From CAWDLX01 sp963753485 (GTDB taxonomy: Bacteria; Actinomycetota; Actinomycetes; Mycobacteriales; Micromonosporaceae), in the NCBI GenBank assembly GCA_963753485.1, contig CAVWCL010000008.1, positions 402,070 to 466,069 of the forward strand: a stretch of 64,000 nucleotides of DNA, written 5' to 3'. This document shows positions 1 through 7,209 of the stretch, in pieces. Made by a program: the position numbers and the translations under genes. Below the pieces are notes generated by a model that saw only the letters and a list, made by a program, of their open reading frames with translations, was not told the origin of the DNA and did no database searches. Position 1 is the stretch's first letter, and every line of letters begins with the position of its first letter.

Positions 1-285
1 CACGAGTCGCTGCATTACAACGCGACTTTCTCGCCGGAGGGCGCCGCGCCGGATGCCGACCCGATCGGTGGCCTCGTGGTCACACTGAACAACACGGACC
101 CGCCGACCGGCACCCGGGTCCAGGTCGGCAACCACACCGGCTATCTCAACACCGCCGACGGCGGCCGGGAACTGCTCGTCGACCTCGGCAACCACGTGAT
201 TTTCTCGGTCGGCTTCGCCGGGCTCAGTGATGCGGATCTGATCCGGTTCGCCGCCGGCATCACCGTGGATCTGAGCAACATCTGA
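1..285 (+). CDS. C-terminal part of a hypothetical protein (partial)
   Basis: The frame is open from the first base of the window, so only the last 94 residues are seen; the start lies upstream. The tail contains TGYLNTADGGRELLVDLG followed by SDADLIRFAAGITVDL. This layout resembles the end of DUF4367-type or anti-sigma-associated secreted proteins, where a short strand is followed by a helix of the form DLIRIAEGI. That resemblance is from memory and weak. It ends in TGA and converges on the methyltransferase gene, with a hairpin between them. Confidence 0.6.
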   Translation, partial: HESLHYNATFSPEGAAPDADPIGGLVVTLNNTDPPTGTRVQVGNHTGYLNTADGGRELLVDLGNHVIFSVGFAGLSDADLIRFAAGITVDLSNI

Positions 286-301
286 TTCGACCGACGCCGT
301 C

Positions 302-332
302 GTGGGCCGGCTGAGCTGAACGGCCGACCCAC
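302..332. terminator. Hairpin between convergent genes
   Basis: GTGGG plus CGGC on the left pair with GCCG plus CCCAC on the right, with one c/a mismatch and a loop of about 11 bases. It lies between two converging genes and has no T-run, as is usual for GC-rich actinomycete terminators. Function is inferred from position. Confidence 0.4.
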
Positions 333-462
333 GGCGGCGCCTGTTCGTGTCCACGCCGGCCAGGTCCACGCACCCGCGGGTCGCGGACACGGTACGGGTG
401 GCGCCCGGAAGGTCACGGCGCAGACCGGAGCACCGGCCCAGGACGGGTACCGCAGGTGTCCG

Positions 463-1050
463 TCACGCCGTCAGGGTGAGCCGGATGAAGCGCGGCAGGA
501 ACGGCACGCGTAGCGCCAGCCGGGTACGCTCGGGCGGCGCGCCGCGAAACAGCGATCGGTTGGCGGCTTCGGACACGAGCACGTCGAACGGGGCGGCCGG
601 GAGGTCGTAGATGAGCAGTCGACCGCCCGGGCGCAGGACGCGGCTCAGCTCAACGACCGCCTCGGGCAGCCGGTCCCAATGGTGCAGGCTCAACGAGGAC
701 ACCACGACATCCACGCCGCCGTCACCGAACGGAAGGTCGGCGACGTGGGCCTGGGTTATCGATGCCCGCGCGGCAAACGGAGCCAGGTTGCGCACGGCCG
801 CCGTGACCATGTCGGCCGACAGGTCTACTCCGATAAGGGTGAGGTCGGTGCGGCGTCTGGCCAGCTCGGTGAGCAGCACGCCGGGGCCAGTTCCGACATC
901 GAGCACGGTCGCACTCTCTGGTGTGGACGTTGCCACGTCGGCGGCCAGGCGACGGTAGACGCCCCGTAGCAGGCGGCGGGCGACCACGTCGTACACCCGG
1001 CTGCTCCGGCCGGCGAACGCGCCCGGGTGATTGCGCTGGTGCTGGTGCAT
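463..1050 (-). CDS. Class I SAM-dependent methyltransferase
   Basis: A 195-residue protein of the Methyltransf_11 type. The SAM-binding motif I is VLDVGTGPGVLLTELA (about residues 49-64), motif II is GVDLSADMV, and DVVVSSLSLHHWDRLPEAV matches the later motifs. VLRPGGRLLIYDLP is the usual post-motif strand. The substrate cannot be told. It is transcribed away from a MarR gene, and two palindromes in the shared promoter region make it the likely target of that regulator. The start ATG begins MHQHQRNHPGAFAG. Confidence 0.85.
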   Translation of the reverse strand: MHQHQRNHPGAFAGRSSRVYDVVARRLLRGVYRRLAADVATSTPESATVLDVGTGPGVLLTELARRRTDLTLIGVDLSADMVTAAVRNLAPFAARASITQAHVADLPFGDGGVDVVVSSLSLHHWDRLPEAVVELSRVLRPGGRLLIYDLPAAPFDVLVSEAANRSLFRGAPPERTRLALRVPFLPRFIRLTLTA

Positions 1051-1071
1051 TCAGGTCTCCCGAACCTAAAG

Positions 1072-1088
1072 AGTTGTGTCGCACAACT
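1072..1088. promoter_or_regulatory. MarR-type operator 1
   Basis: The 17-base palindrome AGTTGTGTCGCACAACT has perfect 7-base arms around TCG. It lies between the start of the methyltransferase gene (minus strand) and that of the MarR gene (plus strand). A near-identical site follows 40 bases later. Paired sites in a MarR divergent region normally serve autoregulation and control of the neighbour. Confidence 0.65.
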
Positions 1089-1111
1089 ATTAGGCACACG
1101 CTACGCTATGG

Positions 1112-1128
1112 AGTTGTACGACGCAACT
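1112..1128. promoter_or_regulatory. MarR-type operator 2
   Basis: AGTTGTACGACGCAACT is a second copy of the 17-base site, with AGTTG/CAACT arms kept and inner positions degenerate. The 40-base centre-to-centre distance puts it four helical turns from operator 1. It ends 20 bases before the ATG chosen for the MarR gene. Confidence 0.6.
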
Positions 1129-1147
1129 GTTGAACGTGGATGTGAGG

Positions 1148-1624
1148 ATGGACGCGGACCCGGCGCACCGACTGCACGACCTCCTCATGGACCTCGTCCG
1201 GGTGGCTGCGCTGCTGCACCCGGATCAGACGGCGCCGGGGCAGGCCGTGTCTCTGTCGCAGGCGTTCGCCCTGCACGAACTCGACCGGGACACGCCGCTG
1301 TCGCAGCAGGATCTGGCTCAGCGACTCCGGCTCGAGAAGAGCACCGTGAGCCGGCTCGTCGCCGACCTGCAGCGCCAGGGCCTGTTAACCAGGGAACGTG
1401 CCTCCGACAACCGGCGGGCCTACCGGCTGCACATCACCGATGAGGGTCGCCGAACCCACGCCCAGATGGGAACGGCATTCCACAACCGGTACGCCCGGAT
1501 GACCGCTGAGCTGACCGGCAAGGAGCGGGCGGCTTTGCTCGCCGGCCTACCTGCCCTCATCCGCGCACTTCGGCAGGCCCACGCCTCAGGCGACGACGCC
1601 GGGGGCAGGTCGCGAGGGCGTTGA
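1148..1624 (+). CDS. MarR family transcriptional regulator
   Basis: A winged-helix regulator of about 158 residues. LSQQDLAQRLRLEKSTVSRLVADLQRQGLLTRE is the classic MarR helix-turn-helix plus wing entry, followed by SDNRRAYRLHITDEGR, the wing. Flanking helices would form the dimer interface. I chose ATG 1148 (MDADPAHRLHDLL); a TTG at 1130 and GTGs at 1136 and 1142 are in frame, and none has a clear ribosome site. It probably binds the two palindromes at 1072 and 1112 and controls both itself and the divergent methyltransferase. The ligand is unknown. Confidence 0.85.
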   Translation: MDADPAHRLHDLLMDLVRVAALLHPDQTAPGQAVSLSQAFALHELDRDTPLSQQDLAQRLRLEKSTVSRLVADLQRQGLLTRERASDNRRAYRLHITDEGRRTHAQMGTAFHNRYARMTAELTGKERAALLAGLPALIRALRQAHASGDDAGGRSRGR

Positions 1625-1637
1625 TCAGTCGTGCAGG

Positions 1638-3464
1638 ATGGCGACCATGGCACGGGTACGGGCGCCGGAGCTACGCGGGCGGGGTTGGCTCAACACCGGG
1701 GGACGTGAGCTGAAGATCAGCGAGCTGCGCGGCAAGATCGTGCTGCTGGACTTCTGGACGTTTTGTTGTGTCAACTGCCTGCACGTGCTGGACGAGCTGC
1801 GGCCGCTGGAGGAGCGCTTCGGCGACGTGCTGGTGGTCATCGGCGTGCACTCGCCCAAGTTCGAGCACGAGCGGGACCCGGCCGCGGTGGCCGCCGCGGT
1901 GCAGCGGCACGGGGTGGGCCACCCGGTGCTGGACGACCCCGAGCTGCGCACCTGGGACCAGTACGCGGCCAAGGCCTGGCCGACGCTCGCGGTGATCGAT
2001 CCCGAGGGGTACGTGGTGGCCACCATGGCCGGCGAGGGGCACGCGGACGCACTCGCCGCGCTGGTGGCGGAGCTGGTGGCCCAGCACGAGGCGAAGGGCA
2101 CCCTGCACCGCGGCGACGGCCCCAACGTAGCGCGTCAGGACCCGACGACCGTGCTCCGGTTCCCGAGCAAGGCAACGCTGACCGCGCGTGGCACGCTGCT
2201 CGTCTCCGACTCCGCTCACCACAGCCTGGTCGAGCTCGCCGCCGACGGCGAGACGTTCCTGCGTCGGATCGGCTCGGGCATGCGCGGCCGGTCCGACGGC
2301 GCGGCCGACAAGGCTGGGTTCGCCGAGCCAGGTGGGACGTGCCTGTTGCCGGCGAAGCTGGCGCTGGCGGTGGGCTACCACCTGGTCGTGGCGGACACCG
2401 TCAATCATCTGTTGCGCGGCGTCGACCTCGACACCGGCGAGGTGACCACGGTGGCCGGCACCGGTCAACCCTGGCGCTCGACGGCGACGACGGCCGACGC
2501 GTCGCAGGTCGACCTCTCCTCACCGTGGGACGTGGCATGGTACCAGGGCCGGGTCATCGTGGCCATGGCCGGCATCCACCAGCTGTGGTGGTTCGACCCG
2601 GTGACCGCCACCGCCGGTGTCTACGCCGGGACCACCGTCGAGGCATTGCGCGACGGTGCCCTCGACCAGGTGTGGCTGGCACAGCCGTCCGGGCTCTCGG
2701 TGTCGGCCGACGGGGCCACGCTGTGGTTGGTCGACGCGGAGTCGTCCGCGCTGCGCTATGTTCGCGGCGGCGAGATGCGCACGGTCGCCGGTCAGGGCCT
2801 GTTCGACTTCGGCCACGTCGATGGAGCCGCCTCGGATGCGCTGTTCCAACACCCCCTCGGGGTGTGCGTGCTGGCTGACGGGTCGGTCCTGGTGGCCGAC
2901 ACGTACAACGGCTCGGTCCGCCGCTACGAGCCGGTCGATGAGGTTGTGTCCACGGTCGCCACCGGCCTGGCTGAGCCCAGTGACGTCGTTGTCCTCGCCG
3001 ATGGCGCGGTGTTGGTGGTCGAGTCCTCGGCCCACCGCCTCAGCCGGCTGCTACCGACCACACTCTGCACTGTGGGCGGTGTCCGGCACCGCACCGAGCG
3101 CCCCGCCACCCGGCTCGCGCCGGGCGAGGTCACCCTGGAGGTGGTGTTCACCCCGGCGCCGGGCCAGAAGCTCGACGAGTCGTTCGGGCCGTCGACGCGC
3201 CTGGAGGTGTCCGCGTCGCCGGCGCAGCTCCTGGTCTCCGGGGCCGGAGTGGGCACCGAGCTGTCCCGGCGACTGGTCGTCGCGCGTGACGTCGGCGGCG
3301 GCGTGCTGCAGGTGATCGCGCGCGCCGCGACCTGTGACGCCGGCGCCGAGCACGCCGCCTGCTATCTCACCCGCCAGGACTGGGGCGTGCCGGTCGCGGT
3401 CGATGCCGGCGGGACGGACCGGCTCTGCCTGGTCCTCTTCGGCCACGACCCAGCCCTTGACTGA
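1638..3464 (+). CDS. NHL repeat protein with N-terminal thioredoxin-like domain (NHLRC2-like)
   Basis: A 608-residue cytosolic protein, no signal peptide. Residues about 1-150 form a thioredoxin/TlpA-like fold with LLDFWTFCCVNCLHVLDEL; the CCVNC motif is typical of NHLRC2-type proteins. Residues about 160-460 hold NHL beta-propeller blades, seen as repeated phrases such as LLVSDSAHHSLVEL, LVVADTVNHLLRGVD, LVVDAESSALRYV and VLVADTYNGSVRRY. The C-terminal 140 residues form a further beta domain. Redox activity is inferred from the motif and the substrate is unknown. It starts 13 bases after the MarR gene and may be cotranscribed. An alternative ATG lies at 1647. Confidence 0.88.
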   Translation: MATMARVRAPELRGRGWLNTGGRELKISELRGKIVLLDFWTFCCVNCLHVLDELRPLEERFGDVLVVIGVHSPKFEHERDPAAVAAAVQRHGVGHPVLDDPELRTWDQYAAKAWPTLAVIDPEGYVVATMAGEGHADALAALVAELVAQHEAKGTLHRGDGPNVARQDPTTVLRFPSKATLTARGTLLVSDSAHHSLVELAADGETFLRRIGSGMRGRSDGAADKAGFAEPGGTCLLPAKLALAVGYHLVVADTVNHLLRGVDLDTGEVTTVAGTGQPWRSTATTADASQVDLSSPWDVAWYQGRVIVAMAGIHQLWWFDPVTATAGVYAGTTVEALRDGALDQVWLAQPSGLSVSADGATLWLVDAESSALRYVRGGEMRTVAGQGLFDFGHVDGAASDALFQHPLGVCVLADGSVLVADTYNGSVRRYEPVDEVVSTVATGLAEPSDVVVLADGAVLVVESSAHRLSRLLPTTLCTVGGVRHRTERPATRLAPGEVTLEVVFTPAPGQKLDESFGPSTRLEVSASPAQLLVSGAGVGTELSRRLVVARDVGGGVLQVIARAATCDAGAEHAACYLTRQDWGVPVAVDAGGTDRLCLVLFGHDPALD

Positions 3465-3505
3465 GCCCTCGACGCCGCCACTGCGGGCGGGCCCTCGTCC
3501 CCGTG

Positions 3506-3561
3506 GATCTAGGGCGTAGGCACACGATCAGAGATCGAACCATGTGCGTATGCCCTAGATC
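3506..3561. terminator. Long hairpin between convergent genes (bidirectional terminator)
   Basis: Two 19-base arms, 3506-3524 and 3543-3561, are complementary except at two positions, around an 18-base loop. Both arms begin or end with GATCTAGGGC/GCCCTAGATC. The hairpin sits 42 bases after the NHL stop and 20 bases beyond the pxpA stop on the other strand, where a bidirectional terminator is expected. Confidence 0.6.
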
Positions 3562-3580
3562 GGCGAGGACGGGAAGCGGG

Positions 3581-4339
3581 CTACAGGAGGGGGACGAAGG
3601 GGGCGAGGCGGAGACCGGCGGACTCGAGCGAGTCGCGGACCCGGCGGGCCAGCTCGACCGCGCCCGGAGTGTCCCCGTGCAGGCAGATGGACTCGATCGA
3701 GCCGCTCACGACCGAGCCGTCCTGCGCGACGACCTCGCCCGCGGTGGCGAGCCGGAAGGCGCGAGCGACGACCGTCTCCACCTCGGAGATCACCGCGCCC
3801 GGCTGACCGCGAGGGACCAGGGTGCCGTCGGCCGCGTACGCCCGATCCGGGTACCCCTCCAAGACGATGCGCACGCCGGCCCGGTCGGCGGCCTCACCGA
3901 GGCGGGAGCCGGGCTGGCACAGCACCGGGAGGTGTCGGTCATAGTCCACAATGGCCGCTACGATCGCCGACGCTTGCCAGGGGTCGACCGCGGCGGTGTT
4001 GTAGAGAGCGCCGTGGGGCTTGACGTAGCGCACCCGGTCGCCCTGCAGGCGACAGAAGGCATCCAGCGCGCCGATCTGGTAGATGATGTCGTCGCGCAGT
4101 TCGGACGGGTCGTACTCGATGCGTCGCCGGCCGAAGCCGGCGAGATCGCGGTAGCCAACCTGCGCGCCGACCGCGACTCCCCGATCCGTGGCCCAGTCGC
4201 AGACCCGGCGCATCGTAAGCGCGTCGCCGGCGTGGAAACCGCAGGCCACGTTGGCACTGGTGACGAGACGCAGCAGGGCGTCGTCATCACCGAGGCGCCA
4301 GACGCCGAAGCCCTCGCCGAGATCCGCGTTCAGGTCCAC
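3581..4339 (-). CDS. pxpA: 5-oxoprolinase subunit A (LamB/YcsF family)
   Basis: A 252-residue protein starting MDLNADLGEGFGVWRLGDD, the hallmark of LamB/YcsF. Other signatures are VTSANVACGFHAGD, GVAVGAQVGYRDLAGFGRR, YVKPHGALYN and ESICLHGDTPGAVELAR. PxpA works with PxpB and PxpC in ATP-dependent opening of 5-oxoproline (pyroglutamate) to glutamate. It is the last gene of the pxpB-pxpC-pxpA operon and its start overlaps the pxpC end by 10 bases. Confidence 0.95.
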   Translation of the reverse strand: MDLNADLGEGFGVWRLGDDDALLRLVTSANVACGFHAGDALTMRRVCDWATDRGVAVGAQVGYRDLAGFGRRRIEYDPSELRDDIIYQIGALDAFCRLQGDRVRYVKPHGALYNTAAVDPWQASAIVAAIVDYDRHLPVLCQPGSRLGEAADRAGVRIVLEGYPDRAYAADGTLVPRGQPGAVISEVETVVARAFRLATAGEVVAQDGSVVSGSIESICLHGDTPGAVELARRVRDSLESAGLRLAPFVPLL

Positions 4340-5184
4340 GCGACGAATGTAACGGCGGTGCCGGGTCGGGCCTGCGCCAGGAGCGGAAGGTCGGCCGTTT
4401 CGGCGACCCCGATGACCGGGTAGCCACCGGTGGTGGGGTGGTCGGCCAGAAAGATCAACGGCTGGCCGTCCGCCGGGACCTGCACGGCGCCGAGCACGAT
4501 GCCCTCACTGGGCAACTCGCCGGCTACCGCCCGGCTCAGGGCCGGCCCGGACAGGCGCGCACCGATCCGGTTGCTCTTCACCGACAGCGTGTACGGGCCG
4601 GTGAAGAGGGCGTCCCGGGCGGTCACCGTGAACCAGTCCTGTCGCGGGCCCAACCGCAGCCGTACCTCGATCGGTCCGCCCGGCAAGGGCCACCCCGCTG
4701 GCGGGTCGGCGCTGGCAGCTATCGGGCCGCCGCCGCCGAGCGGCAGCACGAACCCGGCCCGCACCGGTGGTGGCCCGATCGAGGACAGGGTGTCGGTGGA
4801 GCGGCTGCCGAGCACCGGCGCCACCGTGATCCCGCCGGCGAAGGCGAGGTAGGACCGGACGCCCTTGGTGGCCGCGCCCACGTCCAGGAGACTGCCGGCC
4901 GCCAGGGTGATCGGCGTCTGCATCGGCACCGCGGCGCCGTCGACGGTGATTGGAGCAGCGGCGCCGGTCACGGCGACGGTGGTGTCCGCCTCGGCTCGGA
5001 CGGCCACGCCGACCAGAGTCGTCTCCAGGCCGGCCGCGCCGTCGGCGTTGCCGACCAGGCGGTTCGCCGCGATGAGCGAGGGCGGGTCGAGCGCACCGGA
5101 CCGGGTCACCCCCAGATGGGCGTACCCGGGCCGGCCCAGATCCTGGATGGTGGTGAGCAGTCCCGCTCGGACCACCTCGATCAT
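4330..5184 (-). CDS. pxpC: 5-oxoprolinase subunit C (biotin-dependent carboxyltransferase-like)
   Basis: 284 residues beginning MIEVVRAGLLTTIQDLGRPGYAHLGV, the standard start of the KipA/PxpC family. GALDPPSLIAANRLVGN and LSVKSNRIGARLSGP are further family signatures. The ATG overlaps the pxpB stop as ATGA, indicating translational coupling; the upstream in-frame extension has no homology and was left out. It acts with PxpA and PxpB on 5-oxoproline. A role in carbohydrate or urea carboxylation is less likely given the full PxpABC set. Confidence 0.93.
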   Translation of the reverse strand: MIEVVRAGLLTTIQDLGRPGYAHLGVTRSGALDPPSLIAANRLVGNADGAAGLETTLVGVAVRAEADTTVAVTGAAAPITVDGAAVPMQTPITLAAGSLLDVGAATKGVRSYLAFAGGITVAPVLGSRSTDTLSSIGPPPVRAGFVLPLGGGGPIAASADPPAGWPLPGGPIEVRLRLGPRQDWFTVTARDALFTGPYTLSVKSNRIGARLSGPALSRAVAGELPSEGIVLGAVQVPADGQPLIFLADHPTTGGYPVIGVAETADLPLLAQARPGTAVTFVAWT

Positions 5185-5804
5185 GGGCTGGACCTGACCC
5201 GGAACGCGACCCGCGTGCCGGGTGTCAGCAATGCCGGTGGCTCCCGGTCCGGGTCGAAGAGCGTGATGTCGGTGCGACCCACCAGCCGCCAACCGCCCGG
5301 TGAGGCGGTCGGGTAGATGCCGGCGTAGCCGTCGGCGAGCGCGACCGATCCGGCCGGCACCCGGGTCCGCGGGGTGGCCAGGCGTGGCACGGCGAGATCC
5401 GCCGGCAGGCCGGCCAGGTACGCCCAGCCCGGGGTGAAGCCGCAGAACGCCACGGTGAGCTCGGTGGTGGTCAGCCGGCCAACCACGCCCGCCTCGTCGG
5501 TGGCCCACAGCTCGGCCACCGCGGCGAGGTCCGGTCCGGCGAAGTCGACCGGGATCTCGATGATCTTGGCGCTGTCCTGCTCACCCTCGGCCGGCGCCGG
5601 GGTCCAGTCGCGCACCCGCGCGCTCACCGCCTCGACGTCCGGTACGCCGTCGAGCAGGACCGTGCGGGCTGCGGGCACGATGTCCAGCGCGCTCAGTTCA
5701 CCGGCTGCCCGCCGGCGGGACAGGTCGGCGTACCAGCCGGCCGGGTCGTCGACCTCGAGCAGCAGCGCATGCGCGCCGACCGGCCGCACCCGCACCGCAG
5801 ACAC
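5181..5804 (-). CDS. pxpB: 5-oxoprolinase subunit B (KipI family)
   Basis: 207 residues. VRPVGAHALLLEVDDP opens the protein, and VAFCGFTPGWAYLAGLPADLAVPRL and RTRVPAGSVALADGYAGIYPTASPGGW are the conserved KipI/PxpB core (allophanate hydrolase subunit 1 fold). It is the first gene of the operon, followed by pxpC with a 4-base overlap and then pxpA. The three together form the prokaryotic 5-oxoprolinase. Confidence 0.94.
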   Translation of the reverse strand: MSAVRVRPVGAHALLLEVDDPAGWYADLSRRRAAGELSALDIVPAARTVLLDGVPDVEAVSARVRDWTPAPAEGEQDSAKIIEIPVDFAGPDLAAVAELWATDEAGVVGRLTTTELTVAFCGFTPGWAYLAGLPADLAVPRLATPRTRVPAGSVALADGYAGIYPTASPGGWRLVGRTDITLFDPDREPPALLTPGTRVAFRVRSSP

Positions 5805-5938
5805 GTCGCCTCCCCGGGTTTCAGGTGACCATCATCGGGCACGCCCGCCGATTCACGCAGTCCTGCCCGGGCGTGTCACCCAAAGTGCCCGCAGGCGTGA
5901 TTTCGGGCACCGCGACCTGAACCTCGATTGCGTAACCG

Positions 5939-5944
5939 TACGCT
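5939..5944 (+). promoter_or_regulatory. -10 hexamer of a probably leaderless gene
   Basis: TACGCT ends exactly 6 bases before the ATG at 5951, placing the transcript start at or next to the start codon. No ribosome site is seen before this ATG. Confidence 0.45.
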
Positions 5945-5950
5945 TCAGCC

Positions 5951-6631
5951 ATGCCTGCCCTGACCACGTCGGTCCTGCAGCGCCCCGTGGACGCCGACAA
6001 GCCACGCCTGCGGGGTTGGCTGCACGTCTACGCGTTCTTCGTCGCGCTGGCGGCCGGCGCGACGCTGTGCGCGCTCGCCGCGACCCGGCCCGGGATCGCG
6101 CCGCTGGTGAGCTGTGCCATCTACAGCGCGACCGTCTGCGGGCTCTTCGGCGTCTCCGCGCTCTACCACCGTCGCGTGTGGACGGCACGGGGATTCGCGC
6201 TGATGCGGCGGCTGGACCACTCCATGATCTTCGTGTTCATCGCCGGCACCTACACGCCGTTTTCGGTGCTGGTGCTTGATCCGCGGCTGGCGACCATCAT
6301 CCTGGCTGTGGTGTGGGGCGGCGCGGTGGCCGGCGTGGCGATGAAGATGGCCTGGCCGCACGCCCGGCGATGGCTCTCCACGCCGCTCTACGTGGCGCTG
6401 GGCTGGGTCGCCGTCGCCGTCCTGCCGGACATCGGGCGCGGAGCCGGGCCGGTCGCCCTCGCGTTGCTGCTTGCCGGTGGGGTCGCCTACAGCGTCGGCG
6501 CCCTCTTCTACGTGGTGCGCCGGCCGAACCCATGGCCCGCCATCTTCGGCCACCACGAGTTCTTCCACGCGTGCACCATCGCCGCGGCCGCCTGCCATTA
6601 CGCGGCCATCTGCATCGCGCTGTTCGCCTGA
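5951..6631 (+). CDS. Hemolysin III / TrhA family membrane protein
   Basis: A 226-residue integral membrane protein with seven hydrophobic segments, as in the PAQR/HlyIII family. The diagnostic residues are present: SALYHRRVW with LDHSMIFVFIAGTYTP in the first half and HHEFFHACTIAAAACHY near the end; these Ser, His and Asp residues form the metal site of the family. Despite the name, these proteins act in membrane-fluidity or lipid homeostasis. It stands alone, divergent from the pxp operon. Confidence 0.9.
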   Translation: MPALTTSVLQRPVDADKPRLRGWLHVYAFFVALAAGATLCALAATRPGIAPLVSCAIYSATVCGLFGVSALYHRRVWTARGFALMRRLDHSMIFVFIAGTYTPFSVLVLDPRLATIILAVVWGGAVAGVAMKMAWPHARRWLSTPLYVALGWVAVAVLPDIGRGAGPVALALLLAGGVAYSVGALFYVVRRPNPWPAIFGHHEFFHACTIAAAACHYAAICIALFA

Positions 6632-6685
6632 GCGGTGGCTGCGTTTACCCCGACATCGCCGCCGGCGGCGCGCGAAGATGGTCCG

Positions 6686-7201
6686 ATGACGCAGACCCGG
6701 ACGCTGGTGATCCTCCGGCACGCCAAGGCGGCCGATCCCACCCGGACGCCGGACGTCGACCGGCCGTTGACCCCGCGGGGGCATGCCGATGCCGCGGCGG
6801 CCGGCGGATGGCTCGCCGCACACGGGTACGCGCCCGAGGCGGTGCTCTGCTCCCCGGCCCGCCGGACCCGCCAGACCTGGCAGGACGTCGCGCACGCGTT
6901 CCCGGCCGCCGTCCCCGTGCGGTACCCCAAGCGGCTCTACGGAGCCGGGTTGGCCGACCTGCTCGAGGTGATCGGCGAGTGCGACGAGTCGGCCTGGTCG
7001 GTCCTGCTGGTTGGCCACAACCCTGGCGTCACCGACCTGGCCGTCCACCTCGACGGCGGCGACGGCGAGTTGCGCACCCGCGGGCTGCGCACGGCCGGCG
7101 TGGCCGTGTACCGCTGGTCGGGCTCGTGGCCGGACATCGATGCCGCCACCCTGCAGGGGGTCCACACCGCCCGGGTCCCGACCAGCCGCCCCCGGCACTG
7201 A
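6686..7201 (+). CDS. SixA-type histidine phosphatase
   Basis: 171 residues from ATG 6686 (MTQTRTLVILRHAKA). The RHAKA motif carries the catalytic histidine of the histidine phosphatase superfamily; LCSPARRTRQTW and LLVGHNPGVTDLAVHL supply the other phosphate-binding Arg and the second His. The length and the RHAKA rather than RHGE motif place it in the SixA/YNL branch. SixA in E. coli acts on phosphohistidine, but the target here is unknown. An upstream in-frame GTG at 6635 would add an unlikely proline-rich leader. Confidence 0.88.
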   Translation: MTQTRTLVILRHAKAADPTRTPDVDRPLTPRGHADAAAAGGWLAAHGYAPEAVLCSPARRTRQTWQDVAHAFPAAVPVRYPKRLYGAGLADLLEVIGECDESAWSVLLVGHNPGVTDLAVHLDGGDGELRTRGLRTAGVAVYRWSGSWPDIDAATLQGVHTARVPTSRPRH

Positions 7202-7209
7202 CCAGACGC

